A model generated the notes under the pieces. That model did not search any database. It was not told where the DNA came from and was given only the letters and a program-made list of their open reading frames with translations. Shown one piece after another: positions 14,678-39,920 of a DNA stretch of 64,000 nucleotides. The stretch's first letter is position 1. Every line of letters begins with the position of its first letter. Origin of the DNA: Streptantibioticus_C sp963761325 (GTDB lineage Bacteria; Actinomycetota; Actinomycetes; Streptomycetales; Streptomycetaceae); assembly GCA_963761325.1 (NCBI GenBank), contig CAVXGZ010000002.1, forward strand, positions 1,178,001-1,242,000, read 5' to 3'. Both the position numbers and the translations under genes were made by a program.

Positions 14678-16420
14678 ATGACGGACAGCCCGGCCGTGAT
14701 CGGCGTCGTGGGACTGGGAGCGGTCGGCGAAGCCCTGCTCCACCTGCTCGCCGCCACCGATCACGAGGTCATCGCGATCGACACCGACCCCGACGTGGTG
14801 GAGCGGGCCCGGCGGCACCGCAAGGCGCTCGACGCCGTCTCGCCGCGCGAGTCGCCCAGCGGCCCGGTCGTCGTGACGGACGACTGGGCCGCGCTCAGCC
14901 GGGCGGCGCTGGTCGTCGAGGCCGTCCCCGACGACCGCGGCACCAAGGAGCAGGTGCTGCGGCTGATCTGCGACACCTGCGAGGACGGCACGACCCTCGT
15001 CACCACGACCGCGTCGCAGTCGGTCGCCCGGCTGGCCATCGCCTGCGGCCGGCCCGCCGACCTCGTCGCCCTGCGCCTCCTCGCGCCGCCGGTGCCGGGC
15101 GGATTCGTGGCGCCGGTGCGCACCACGATGTCCTCGCTCGACAGCGGCCGCGCGCTCGACCGGCTCGTCGCCTCGCTCGGCCTGGAGCCGGCGCGCATCG
15201 GCGCCGGGGCCGGCGCGGACGTGGTGGCCCTGGTGTACGCCTACCTCAACCGCGCGGTCGCCCTCTACGAGCAGGGCTACGCCACCCGCGAGGACATCGA
15301 CACCGCGATGCGCCTCGGCTGCAGCCTGCCGGAGGGCCCGCTCGAACTCCTCGACCGGATCGGCCTGGACACCGTGCACGCCGCCCTCGGCGACCTGCAC
15401 CGGCGCACCGGCGCACCCGCCCTGCGCCCCGCCCCGCTGCTCGCCGAACTGGTCGCGGCCGGCCGGCTCGGACGCAAGCGGGACAGCGGCTTCTACGACT
15501 ACGACGACCTCGGCCGCGCCGAACGCGCCGACGGCATCGACCGGGACCTCGGCCGCGCCGCACCGGTGCGCCGGGTCGGCGTCATCGGGTCCGGCACGAT
15601 GGCCCGCGGGATCGCGGAGGTCACCGCGGCGACCGGGCTGCCCACCGTGCTCGTGGCGCGCACCCGGGCGAAGGCGGAGGAGGCGCTGGCCGGCATCGAG
15701 GGCTCGCTGACCCGCTCGGTGCGCCGCGGCCGGATCAGCGTGCCCACCAAGGCCACGGCCCTCGCCGCGCTCGACGTCACCGAGCAGATCTCGGCGGTGG
15801 AGGACTGCGACGTGGTGATCGAGGCCGTGGTGGAGGACATCGCCGTCAAGCGCCACGTCTTCGGCCTGCTCGGCGCGGTGTGCCGGCCCGACGCGCTGCT
15901 CGCCACCGCGACGTCCAGCCTGTCGGTCGCCGAGTGCGCGACGGCGTCCGGGCGGCCCGGGCAGGTGCTCGGCATGCACTTCTTCAACCCGGCCCCGGCG
16001 ATGAGGCTCGTCGAACTCGGCCGGACCCCGCGGACCGGCGAGGACACCCTGGCCACCGCGCGGGCCCTGTGCGACCGGCTCGGCAAGACCGCGGTCGTCT
16101 GCCCGGACCGGGCCGGGTTCATCGTCAACTTCCTGCTCTTCCCCTACCTCGGCGGCGCCGTTCGGCTGCTGGACCGTCCGGATCCGGACATCGACGAGGT
16201 CGACGCCGCGGTCAAGCACGGCTTCGGCTACCCGATGGGACCGTTCACGCTGCTCGACACCATCGGCCTCGACGTCTGCCTCGCCATCCAGCAGCGCCTG
16301 TACGCGACGTTCCAGGACCCGGAGTTCGCGCCCTCGCCTGAGCTGGAACTCCTGGTGGCGGCGGGACGGCTCGGCCGCAAGACCCTGCGGGGCTTCCGGA
16401 CGGCGGTGAAGGCCATCTGA
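14678..16420 (+). CDS. Fused tandem 3-hydroxyacyl-CoA dehydrogenase
   Basis: 580 aa containing two 3-hydroxyacyl-CoA dehydrogenase copies. Copy 1 (~1-285) has a Rossmann motif GVVGLGAVGEAL, but the catalytic HFFNP block is replaced by LLAPPVPGG, so the His and Asn are missing. Copy 2 (~295-580) has GVIGSGTMARG, an intact GMHFFNPAPAM (H434), DRAGFIVNFLLFPY and GPFTLLDTIGLDV. The likely role is reduction of acetoacetyl-CoA to 3-hydroxybutyryl-CoA, which after dehydration gives crotonyl-CoA for the upstream Ccr; no crotonase is seen nearby. ATG 14678 follows AGGGAGG. Its stop is 6 bp from the convergent rmlA stop. Copy 1 may be structural only. Confidence 0.85.
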   Translation: MTDSPAVIGVVGLGAVGEALLHLLAATDHEVIAIDTDPDVVERARRHRKALDAVSPRESPSGPVVVTDDWAALSRAALVVEAVPDDRGTKEQVLRLICDTCEDGTTLVTTTASQSVARLAIACGRPADLVALRLLAPPVPGGFVAPVRTTMSSLDSGRALDRLVASLGLEPARIGAGAGADVVALVYAYLNRAVALYEQGYATREDIDTAMRLGCSLPEGPLELLDRIGLDTVHAALGDLHRRTGAPALRPAPLLAELVAAGRLGRKRDSGFYDYDDLGRAERADGIDRDLGRAAPVRRVGVIGSGTMARGIAEVTAATGLPTVLVARTRAKAEEALAGIEGSLTRSVRRGRISVPTKATALAALDVTEQISAVEDCDVVIEAVVEDIAVKRHVFGLLGAVCRPDALLATATSSLSVAECATASGRPGQVLGMHFFNPAPAMRLVELGRTPRTGEDTLATARALCDRLGKTAVVCPDRAGFIVNFLLFPYLGGAVRLLDRPDPDIDEVDAAVKHGFGYPMGPFTLLDTIGLDVCLAIQQRLYATFQDPEFAPSPELELLVAAGRLGRKTLRGFRTAVKAI

Positions 16421-16426
16421 CCGCGG

Positions 16427-17494
16427 TCACGAGGAGATCTGCACCTGGCTGTGGTCGCCGAGCACCAGCCGGTGCGCGGCGGGCACCCGGGGCGCGGGCG
16501 TGACGGTCACGTTGCGCCCGATGAGCGAGGACTCCACCCGCCGCACCCCGCGCAGCCGGCTGTCGCGCAGCATGATGGAGTACTCGATCTCGCTGTCCTC
16601 GATCCGGCAGTTCTCCGCGATCGAGGTGAACGGGCCGATGTAGGAGCCGTTCACCACGGTGCCAGGGCCGATCACCACCGGGCCGACGATGCGCGAGCCG
16701 TGCACCCGCGCGCCGGCCTCGATCCGCACCCGGCCGATGATCTCGGTGGCGGCGTCCACCGTGCCCTCGACGCGCGGTTCCGTGCCCTCCAGGACCGTGC
16801 GGTTGACCTCCAGCATGTCGGCGACGTTCCCGGTGTCCTTCCAGTAGCCGGAGATCGTGGTGGACCGCACGTCCTTGCCGTGGTCGATCAGCCACTGGAT
16901 GGCGTGCGTGATCTCCAACTCGTCGCGCCAGGACGGCTTGATGTCCCGTACCGCCTCGTGCACCGCCGCGGAGAACAGGAAGACGCCGACCAGCGCCAGG
17001 TCGCTCTTGGGGTGCGCCGGCTTCTCCTCCAACGCGATCACCCGCCCGCCGCCGTCCAGTTCGGCCACCCCGAACTGCGTGGGGTCGGGCACCCGGGACA
17101 GCAGGATCCGCGCGTCGGGGCGTTCGCCGCGGAACTCCTCGACCAGCCCGGTGATACCGCCGACGATGAAGTTGTCGCCGAGGTACATCACGAAGTCGTC
17201 GTCGGCGAGGAAGTCACGCGCGATCAGCACCGCGTGCGCCAGACCCAAAGGGGCGTCCTGCCGGATATAGGTGACCGTGATACCGAATTTCGAGCCGTCG
17301 CCGACGGCTTCCCTGATGTGGTCGGCGGTCTCGCCGACGATTATCCCCACCTCGGTGATCCCGGCGTCCGCGATGGCTTCCAGACCGTAGAACAACACCG
17401 GTTTGTTGCCGATCGGCACGAGTTGTTTGGGCGAGGTGTAGGTGATCGGACGCAGGCGGGTTCCGGCCCCGCCGGAAAGTACGAGAGCCTTCAT
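16427..17494 (-). CDS. rmlA: Glucose-1-phosphate thymidylyltransferase (dTDP-glucose synthase)
   Basis: 355 aa, the longer RmlA type common in antibiotic deoxysugar clusters. N-terminal nucleotidyltransferase: LSGGAGTRLRPIT (~7-19), SPKQLVPIGNKP (~21-32), MYLGDNFI (~109-116) and WKDTGNVADML (~222-232). From about residue 240 a left-handed beta-helix of hexapeptide-like repeats (IIGRVRIEAGARV, GPVVIGPGTVV) follows. It joins glucose-1-phosphate and dTTP to make dTDP-glucose, the entry to 6-deoxysugars. The other sugar genes (4,6-dehydratase and so on) are not in the window, so they should lie elsewhere in the cluster. Start ATG 17492-17494. Divergent from the P450, with a pair of TAGGGGT boxes in the 147-bp gap. 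Convergent with the dehydrogenase gene. Confidence 0.93.
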   Translation of the reverse strand: MKALVLSGGAGTRLRPITYTSPKQLVPIGNKPVLFYGLEAIADAGITEVGIIVGETADHIREAVGDGSKFGITVTYIRQDAPLGLAHAVLIARDFLADDDFVMYLGDNFIVGGITGLVEEFRGERPDARILLSRVPDPTQFGVAELDGGGRVIALEEKPAHPKSDLALVGVFLFSAAVHEAVRDIKPSWRDELEITHAIQWLIDHGKDVRSTTISGYWKDTGNVADMLEVNRTVLEGTEPRVEGTVDAATEIIGRVRIEAGARVHGSRIVGPVVIGPGTVVNGSYIGPFTSIAENCRIEDSEIEYSIMLRDSRLRGVRRVESSLIGRNVTVTPAPRVPAAHRLVLGDHSQVQISS

Positions 17495-17557
17495 GGCCGC
17501 GTAGCCTACGTCGCCGCGGCGACGGCCGGTGTGCCGCGGAGTGAGCAGTGTGTGCGG

Positions 17558-17594
17558 TAGGGGTTGTGGCTAGGGGTGCCGCGCTGGTTAGCCT
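17558..17594. promoter_or_regulatory. Paired TAGGGG boxes in the rmlA/P450 divergent promoter
   Basis: TAGGGGTT (17558-17565) and TAGGGGTG (17571-17578) lie 13 bp apart, in the gap between the divergent rmlA (start 17494) and P450-PKS operon (start 17642). TAGCCT (17589-17594) is a possible -10 for the rightward promoter. On the minus strand the boxes read ACCCCTA and are 64-84 bp upstream of rmlA, so they could serve both directions. The 13-bp pitch differs from the 21-bp pitch at the other two sites. Confidence 0.5.
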
Positions 17595-17641
17595 GACGCG
17601 GGCCGACACGGCCGGGGATCAGCACTGCAACGGGAGTGGTG

Positions 17642-18886
17642 ATGGCAGGGGGCACGGACCAACGGGCTCGTATGCGTCGCGAGGCGTGGAACGAGTTCGT
17701 ACGGACAGCCGCCTCGGACGGCGACCCGTACGCTCTGCTGCTGGGCGTCCCCGACGATCCCGCTCCGCTCTACGCGGATCTGCGGTCGCGCGGACCGCTG
17801 TACCGCAGCAGCCTGGGCACCTGGGTCACCGGCCGGCACGCCCTGGCCGGCCGGATCCTGCGCGACCGGCGGTTCGGCGTGCGCCTGGCCGGCGGCGAGA
17901 AGGCCCCGGAGTCCATACCGTTCGACAACTCGATGCTCGGTGAGGACCCGCCGGTCCACACCCGGCTGCGCAAGCTCACCCAGCCGGCGCTCAACCCGCG
18001 CCGCATGGAGAAGTGGCGGCCGAAGGTCGAGGAGTACTGCGACGACCTGATCGACCGGATCCTCGCCAAGGGCGGCAGGTTCAACTTCATGACCGCCTTC
18101 GCCCAGCAGCTGCCGGTCCGCGTGATGAGCGAGCTGATCGGCATCCCCGAGCGGTACTGGCGCAGTTCCTTCCGGCTGACCCGGCGGATGGCGCACCTGA
18201 TGGACGGTGACGTCACGGTGGAGGTCACCGCCGACGTGGTCCGGGCGATCGAGGAGTCCTACGCGATGTTCGCCGAGATCATCGCGCTGCGGAAGGACGA
18301 GCCCGGCGAGGACCTGATCAGCGATCTGCTGCCGTCCGTCGAGTCCGGCGACCTGTCGATGGACGAACTGGTTGCCCTCTGCTCGTTCCTGACGCTGGCC
18401 GGGATCGAGACCACGGTGAACCTGATCGGCAACGCCACGATCACCCTGCTCGACCATCCCGACCAGTGGGGCCTGTTCAAGGAGGACCCCGCCGGGCTGG
18501 CCCGCGGCCTGGTCCAGGAGACCCTGCGCTACGAGACCCCGGTGCAGCAGTACCGCCGCATCGCGCAGGAGGACCTCGAACTCGCGGGCGCCCACCTGCC
18601 CGCCGACACCGAACTCGCCATCTGCGCGGGCGCGGCGAACCGGGATCCGGAGGCATATTCCGATCCCGATACTTTCGACATCACCAGAAAAGCGGACAAC
18701 GAGGTGCTTTCCTTCTCCCTGGGAATCCACTTCTGCCTCGGCGCCACCCTCGCCAGGATGGAAGCGGAAGTCGCGTTGGCGGCCGTGGCCCGACGCCTTC
18801 CCGATCTCCGGCAGGTGGCCCCGATCAGGCGCCGGAGTTCCTACATCATTCGCGGGATGCTTCAGTTTCCTGTCGCCGCAGCGTAA
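17642..18886 (+). CDS. Cytochrome P450 (polyketide tailoring)
   Basis: 414 aa, bacterial class I P450. The heme loop is FSLGIHFCLGATLARME with the cysteine ligand. The I-helix is LAGIETTVNL; note Glu rather than the usual Asp before the Thr pair. The K-helix ExxR is ETLRYETP. It would hydroxylate or epoxidise the polyketide, using ferredoxin partners not encoded here. ATG 17642 has GGGAG at 17632-17636; two GTG codons just before it are less well spaced. It is the first gene of the unit, and PKS1 starts 22 bp after its stop, so they are co-transcribed. The TAGGGG pair lies just upstream. The exact carbon oxidised cannot be predicted. Confidence 0.92.
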   Translation: MAGGTDQRARMRREAWNEFVRTAASDGDPYALLLGVPDDPAPLYADLRSRGPLYRSSLGTWVTGRHALAGRILRDRRFGVRLAGGEKAPESIPFDNSMLGEDPPVHTRLRKLTQPALNPRRMEKWRPKVEEYCDDLIDRILAKGGRFNFMTAFAQQLPVRVMSELIGIPERYWRSSFRLTRRMAHLMDGDVTVEVTADVVRAIEESYAMFAEIIALRKDEPGEDLISDLLPSVESGDLSMDELVALCSFLTLAGIETTVNLIGNATITLLDHPDQWGLFKEDPAGLARGLVQETLRYETPVQQYRRIAQEDLELAGAHLPADTELAICAGAANRDPEAYSDPDTFDITRKADNEVLSFSLGIHFCLGATLARMEAEVALAAVARRLPDLRQVAPIRRRSSYIIRGMLQFPVAAA

Positions 18887-18908
18887 TCCCTGACCAGAGG
18901 TTGGCGAG

Positions 18909-35129
<16,221 letters not shown>

Positions 35130-35192
35130 CCCGCGCCCGGGAACGCGCCGCCAGGCCAGGAACACCGAGAACCGCCGATACAGGGAGCCGGG

Positions 35193-38100
35193 ATGTCGAA
35201 CGAGGAGAAGCTCCTCCAGTACCTCAAGCGCGCCACCGCCGAACTGCGCGACTCCAACCGCCGGGTGCGCGAACTCGAGGACCGGGCGCGCGGGAACGAG
35301 CCGATCGCCATCGTCGGCATGGCCTGCCGCTACCCGGGCGACTGCCGTTCCCCCGAGGACCTGTGGCGCCTCGTGGCGGCCGGCCGCGACGCGATCTCCG
35401 GCTTCCCCACCGACCGCGGCTGGGACGTCGACCGGGTGCCCGGCAACGTGGTGCGGGACGGCGGCTTCTTCCACGAGGCCGGCCGGTTCGACCCCGGGTT
35501 CTTCGGCATCTCGCCGCGTGAGGCGCTGGCCATGGATCCGCAGCAGCGCCTGCTGCTGGAGATCTGCTGGGAGGCGGTCGAGCGCGCCGGCATCGATCCG
35601 CTGTCGCTGCGCGGCACCCGCACCGGCGTGTTCGCCGGAGCGATGTACTACGACTACGCGACCGGGCTGCACGCGATGCCGGAGGTGCTGGAGGGCTTCG
35701 TCGCCACCAGCAACGCGGGCAGCGTGCTGTCCGGCCGCGTCTCCTACACCTTCGGCCTGGAGGGCCCGGCCGTCACGGTGGACACCGCGTGCTCCTCGTC
35801 GCTGGTGGCGATGCACCTGGCCGCGCAGGCGCTGCGCGGCAGCGAGTGCACGATGGCGCTGGCCGGCGGGGTCACCGTGATGGGCACGCCGATGATGTTC
35901 GCGGGCTCCGAGTTCGACGAGGGCATGGCGCCGGACGGGCGGTGCAAGTCGTTCGCGACCGCCGCGGACGGCACCTCGTGGAGCGAGGGCGCCGGCGTGC
36001 TGCTGCTGGAACGCCTCTCGGACGCCCGGCGCGACGGCCATCCGGTGCTCGCGGTCCTGCGCGGCAGCGCGGTCAACCAGGACGGCGCCTCCAGCGGGCT
36101 GACCGCGCCGAACGGCCCCTCGCAGCAGCGGGTCATCCAACAGGCCCTCGCCAACGCCGAGTTGGCACCCATCGACGTGGACGTCGTGGAGGCGCACGGC
36201 ACCGGCACGACGCTGGGCGACCCGATCGAGGCGCAGGCGCTGCTGGCCACCTACGGCCAGGACCGGCCCGAGGACCGGCCGTTGTGGCTCGGCTCGCTCA
36301 AGTCCAACCTCGGCCACACCCAGGCGGCGGCCGGCGTAGGCGGCGTGATCAAGATGGTGATGGCCATCCACCGCGGGGAGTTGCCGCGGACCCTGCACGT
36401 GGACGAACCGTCGCGGCACGTCGACTGGTCCACCGGCGCTGTCGAGTTGCTGACCGAGCCGCGCCCGTGGCCGCGGACCGGGGCTCCGCGCCGGGCCGGC
36501 GTGTCGTCCTTCGGGGTCAGCGGCACCAACGCGCACGTCATCATCGAGCAGGCCGAACCCGCTCCGGAACCGGCCGATCCGGTCGAGCCGTCGCCGCCGC
36601 CCGTGCTGCCCTGGCTGGTCTCGGCGCGGTCCGCGGCCGGGCTGCGCGGACAGGCCGGGCGCCTCGCCGACTTCGTGGCGCGCACGCCCGACCTCTCGCC
36701 GATCGACGTCGCCCACTCGCTGGCCACCAGCCGCGCCGCCCTCGACCACCGGGCGGTCGTGCTCGCCGCCGACCTCCCGGCGTTCGCCACCGCGCTGTCC
36801 GCACTCGCCGCCGGCGAGGACGCCGCAAACGTCGTCCAGGGGTTCGCCGCCCCCGGCGACCTCGCGTTCCTGTTCACCGGTCAGGGTGCGCAGCGGGTCG
36901 GTATGGGGCGGGAGTTGTGTGAGGTGTTCCCGGTGTTCGCGGCGTCGTTCGACGCGGTGTGTGGGTTGTTGGACGTCGGGTTGGGTGGGTCGTTGCGTGA
37001 GGTGGTGTTCGGTGGTCGGGGGGATCTGGATCGGACGGAGTTCGCGCAGCCGGCGTTGTTCGCGTTGGAGGTGGCGCTGTTCCGTCTGTTGGAGTCGTGG
37101 GGGATCGCGCCGGACTTCGTGTTGGGGCATTCGATCGGTGAGGTGGCTGCCGCGTATGTGGCGGGGGTGTTCTCGTTGGAGGACGCGTGCGCTTTGGTGG
37201 TGGCGCGTGGTCGGTTGATGCAGGCGTTGCCCGAGGGTGGCGCGATGTTGGCGGTGGAGGCGACTGAGGAGGAGGTCGGCAAGGAGCTGGTCGGTCGTGA
37301 GGGGTCGGTGAGTCTGGCTGCGGTGAACGGGCCTGGTTCGGTGGTCGTTTCGGGTGACGCGGAGGTGGTGGCGGAGCTGGAGGCGGGTTGGCGGGAGTCG
37401 GGTCGGAAGGTGAAGCGGCTGGCGGTCTCGCACGCGTTCCACTCGCCGCGGATGGACGCGATGCTCGACGAGTTCGCCTCGGTGGTGGGCGGGTTGACGT
37501 TGAACGCGCCGAAGCTTCCGGTGGTATCGAATGTGACCGGGCGGCTGGCTGATCCGCAGGAGATCCGTACCGCGGGGTACTGGGTGCGGCACGTGCGCGA
37601 GGCGGTCCGGTTCGCCGACGGCGTCGACACCCTGCACGGGCAGGGCGTCACCACGTTCCTCGAACTCGGCCCCGACGGCGTGCTCAGCGCCATGACGCGG
37701 CTGTGCCTCGCCGAGAAGCCCGGGACGCGCACCTCGGTCGCGTACCCCCTCCTGCGCGGCGCGCGCCCGGAAGCCGAGGCGGTCCTCACCGCGTTCGCCC
37801 ACGCGCACGTCAACGGGGTCAGGGCCGACCGGGACCGGCTCTTCGCCGGCTGGGGCGGCCGCCGCGTCGACCTGCCCACCTACGCCTTCCAGCGCGAGCA
37901 GTTCTGGCCGGTGCCGGACACGGCGCACGCGCTCCAGGACCCGTCCGGCTGGCGCTACCGCGTCGAGTGGGAACCGGTCACCCTTCCGCCGGCCCCGACG
38001 CTGCGCGGCACGTGGTGGCTGCTGGTGCCGGCGGGCGGGGAGTTCGACGCGACCGCGACCGCGTGTGAGGACGCGGTGGTCCGCGGCGGCGGCACCGTCG

Positions 38101-39920
38101 TGCGGCACACCGTCGGACCGGGAGCCGACGAGCCCGGCGGGCTGTTCGACGCGACCGGCGGGGCCGAGGCGCCGGCCGGGCTTCTGTCGCTGCTTGCGCT
38201 GGACGAGCGGCCGCACCCCGAGCACCCGGACCTGGCGGCCGGACTCGCCGCCACGGTGACGCTGCTGCAGGCGATGGAGAAGTTCTCTGTCGACGCGCCG
38301 GTCTGGACTCTGACCCGCGGCGCGGTCCCGGCGACGCCCGCCGACCGGCTGACCAGCGCCGCCGGTCACGCGGTGTGGGGGCTCGGACGGGCCGCGGCCC
38401 TCGAACACCCCGCGCGCTGGGGCGGTCTGATCGACCTCCCCGACGCGTTCGACGACGCGGCCGGCACGGCGCTCGCCGCCCTGCTCGCGGCGGCCGACGA
38501 GGACCAGGTCGCCCTGCGGCCCACCGGTGCGTTCGCCCGCCGCCTGGTGCGCGACCCGGACGCCGGACCGGCGGCGGAGCCGTGGAAGCCGCACGGCACC
38601 GTGCTGGTCACCGGCGGCACCGGCGCGCTCGGCGCACACGTGGCCCGCCGGCTGGCCGAACAGGGCGCGGAACACTTGGTGCTGACCAGCCGACGGGGTC
38701 AACAGGCGCCCGGTGCGAAGGAGTTGGCCGCCGAACTCGGCGAACTCGGCGCCAGGGTCACGGTGGCCGCCTGCGACGTCGCCGACCGGGAGGCGCTGCG
38801 CGCGCTGCTGGCCGGGCTGCCCGGCGACCTCCCGCTCACCGCCGTCGTGCACGCGGCCGGCCTCGGCGACCTCACGCCGCTCTCCGGCATGACGCCGCGA
38901 CACCTGGCCGGCATCCTCGCCGCCAAGGTCACCGGCGCCCGGAACCTCGACGAGCTGTGCGACGGCCTGCCGCTCGAAGCCTTCGTGCTGTTCTCCTCCG
39001 CCGCGGCCACCTGGGGCGGCTCCGGGCAGGGCGCGTACGCCGCCGCCAACGCCCACCTCGACGCCCTCGCCCGGCAGCGCCGGGAACTCGGCCGGCCCGC
39101 GACCTCCATCGCCTGGGGAAGCTGGGACGGACCCGGCATGGGCGACGGCGACACCGCCGACCAGCTACGCCGGCGCGGCGTGCTCGCCATGGCCCCGCAA
39201 CCGGCCGTCGCCGCGATGTGGCACGCGGTCGAGCACAGCGATCCCGACCCGTGCGTCACGATCGCCGGGGTCGACTGGGCGCGGTTCGCGCCGGCCTTCA
39301 CCATGGCCCGGCCCAGCCCGCTGCTCGCCGGACTCCCCGAGGTCCGCGACGCCGTCGCTCCGGCCCCCGTGGACCGTCCGCGGGCCGACGCCGACGAGCT
39401 GCGCGCCCGCCTGGCGCCCCTGCCGCCCCAGCAGCGGGAGAGCGAACTGCTCGAACTCGTGCAGGCCCAGGCCGCCGTCGTCCTCGGCCACGCCGACGCC
39501 GCCGACGTGGCCGCCGACCGGGCGTTCCGCGATCTCGGCTTCGACTCGCTGTCCGCCGTCCAGATGCGCGACCGGATCGACACGGTCACCGGCCTGGCGC
39601 TGCCCGCCACCGCGGTCTTCGACCATCCGACGCCCGCGGCGCTCGCCCGCGAACTGCTGGCCGAGCTCTTCCCCGACGGCGTGGACGCCGAGTACGCCTC
39701 GCCGGAGGACCAGCGCATCAAGCGGACGCTGGCCGCCCTCCCGCTCTCCCGGCTCCGCGAGGCCGGACTGCTGGACATCCTGCTGCGGCTCGCCGAGACG
39801 GGCGACGCGGAACCGGGGAGCACGGACGCCTCGGCCCCGTTCGACGCGGACGCCCTGGACGCGATGGACGGCGAGAGCCTGCTCAAGTTGGTCGCCGGTG
39901 ACGAGGGAGACAGCGCGTAA
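35193..39920 (+). CDS. Type I modular polyketide synthase, one extension module (PKS2)
   Basis: 1575 aa, a single KS-AT-KR-ACP module. An N-terminal coiled coil (NEEKLLQYLKRATAELRD) gives docking. KS from ~36, catalytic Cys200; AT with Ser647 in GHSIGE and HAFH at 747-750, so malonyl-CoA; KR from 1135 with no LDD motif and Trp in ATWGGSGQ, so A-type, with Ser and Tyr intact; ACP with Ser1452 in GFDSLSAV. The C-terminal tail (PLSRLREAGLLDILLRLAE ... ESLLKLVAG) differs from the EMFEVLDEE-type tail of PKS1 and is probably a different docking class that pairs with PKS3. Predicted result: an acetate unit with a hydroxyl. AGGGAG ribosome site before ATG 35193, 63 bp after PKS1. The stop TAA overlaps the ATG of PKS3 (TAATG). 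Confidence 0.95.
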   Translation: MSNEEKLLQYLKRATAELRDSNRRVRELEDRARGNEPIAIVGMACRYPGDCRSPEDLWRLVAAGRDAISGFPTDRGWDVDRVPGNVVRDGGFFHEAGRFDPGFFGISPREALAMDPQQRLLLEICWEAVERAGIDPLSLRGTRTGVFAGAMYYDYATGLHAMPEVLEGFVATSNAGSVLSGRVSYTFGLEGPAVTVDTACSSSLVAMHLAAQALRGSECTMALAGGVTVMGTPMMFAGSEFDEGMAPDGRCKSFATAADGTSWSEGAGVLLLERLSDARRDGHPVLAVLRGSAVNQDGASSGLTAPNGPSQQRVIQQALANAELAPIDVDVVEAHGTGTTLGDPIEAQALLATYGQDRPEDRPLWLGSLKSNLGHTQAAAGVGGVIKMVMAIHRGELPRTLHVDEPSRHVDWSTGAVELLTEPRPWPRTGAPRRAGVSSFGVSGTNAHVIIEQAEPAPEPADPVEPSPPPVLPWLVSARSAAGLRGQAGRLADFVARTPDLSPIDVAHSLATSRAALDHRAVVLAADLPAFATALSALAAGEDAANVVQGFAAPGDLAFLFTGQGAQRVGMGRELCEVFPVFAASFDAVCGLLDVGLGGSLREVVFGGRGDLDRTEFAQPALFALEVALFRLLESWGIAPDFVLGHSIGEVAAAYVAGVFSLEDACALVVARGRLMQALPEGGAMLAVEATEEEVGKELVGREGSVSLAAVNGPGSVVVSGDAEVVAELEAGWRESGRKVKRLAVSHAFHSPRMDAMLDEFASVVGGLTLNAPKLPVVSNVTGRLADPQEIRTAGYWVRHVREAVRFADGVDTLHGQGVTTFLELGPDGVLSAMTRLCLAEKPGTRTSVAYPLLRGARPEAEAVLTAFAHAHVNGVRADRDRLFAGWGGRRVDLPTYAFQREQFWPVPDTAHALQDPSGWRYRVEWEPVTLPPAPTLRGTWWLLVPAGGEFDATATACEDAVVRGGGTVVRHTVGPGADEPGGLFDATGGAEAPAGLLSLLALDERPHPEHPDLAAGLAATVTLLQAMEKFSVDAPVWTLTRGAVPATPADRLTSAAGHAVWGLGRAAALEHPARWGGLIDLPDAFDDAAGTALAALLAAADEDQVALRPTGAFARRLVRDPDAGPAAEPWKPHGTVLVTGGTGALGAHVARRLAEQGAEHLVLTSRRGQQAPGAKELAAELGELGARVTVAACDVADREALRALLAGLPGDLPLTAVVHAAGLGDLTPLSGMTPRHLAGILAAKVTGARNLDELCDGLPLEAFVLFSSAAATWGGSGQGAYAAANAHLDALARQRRELGRPATSIAWGSWDGPGMGDGDTADQLRRRGVLAMAPQPAVAAMWHAVEHSDPDPCVTIAGVDWARFAPAFTMARPSPLLAGLPEVRDAVAPAPVDRPRADADELRARLAPLPPQQRESELLELVQAQAAVVLGHADAADVAADRAFRDLGFDSLSAVQMRDRIDTVTGLALPATAVFDHPTPAALARELLAELFPDGVDAEYASPEDQRIKRTLAALPLSRLREAGLLDILLRLAETGDAEPGSTDASAPFDADALDAMDGESLLKLVAGDEGDSA

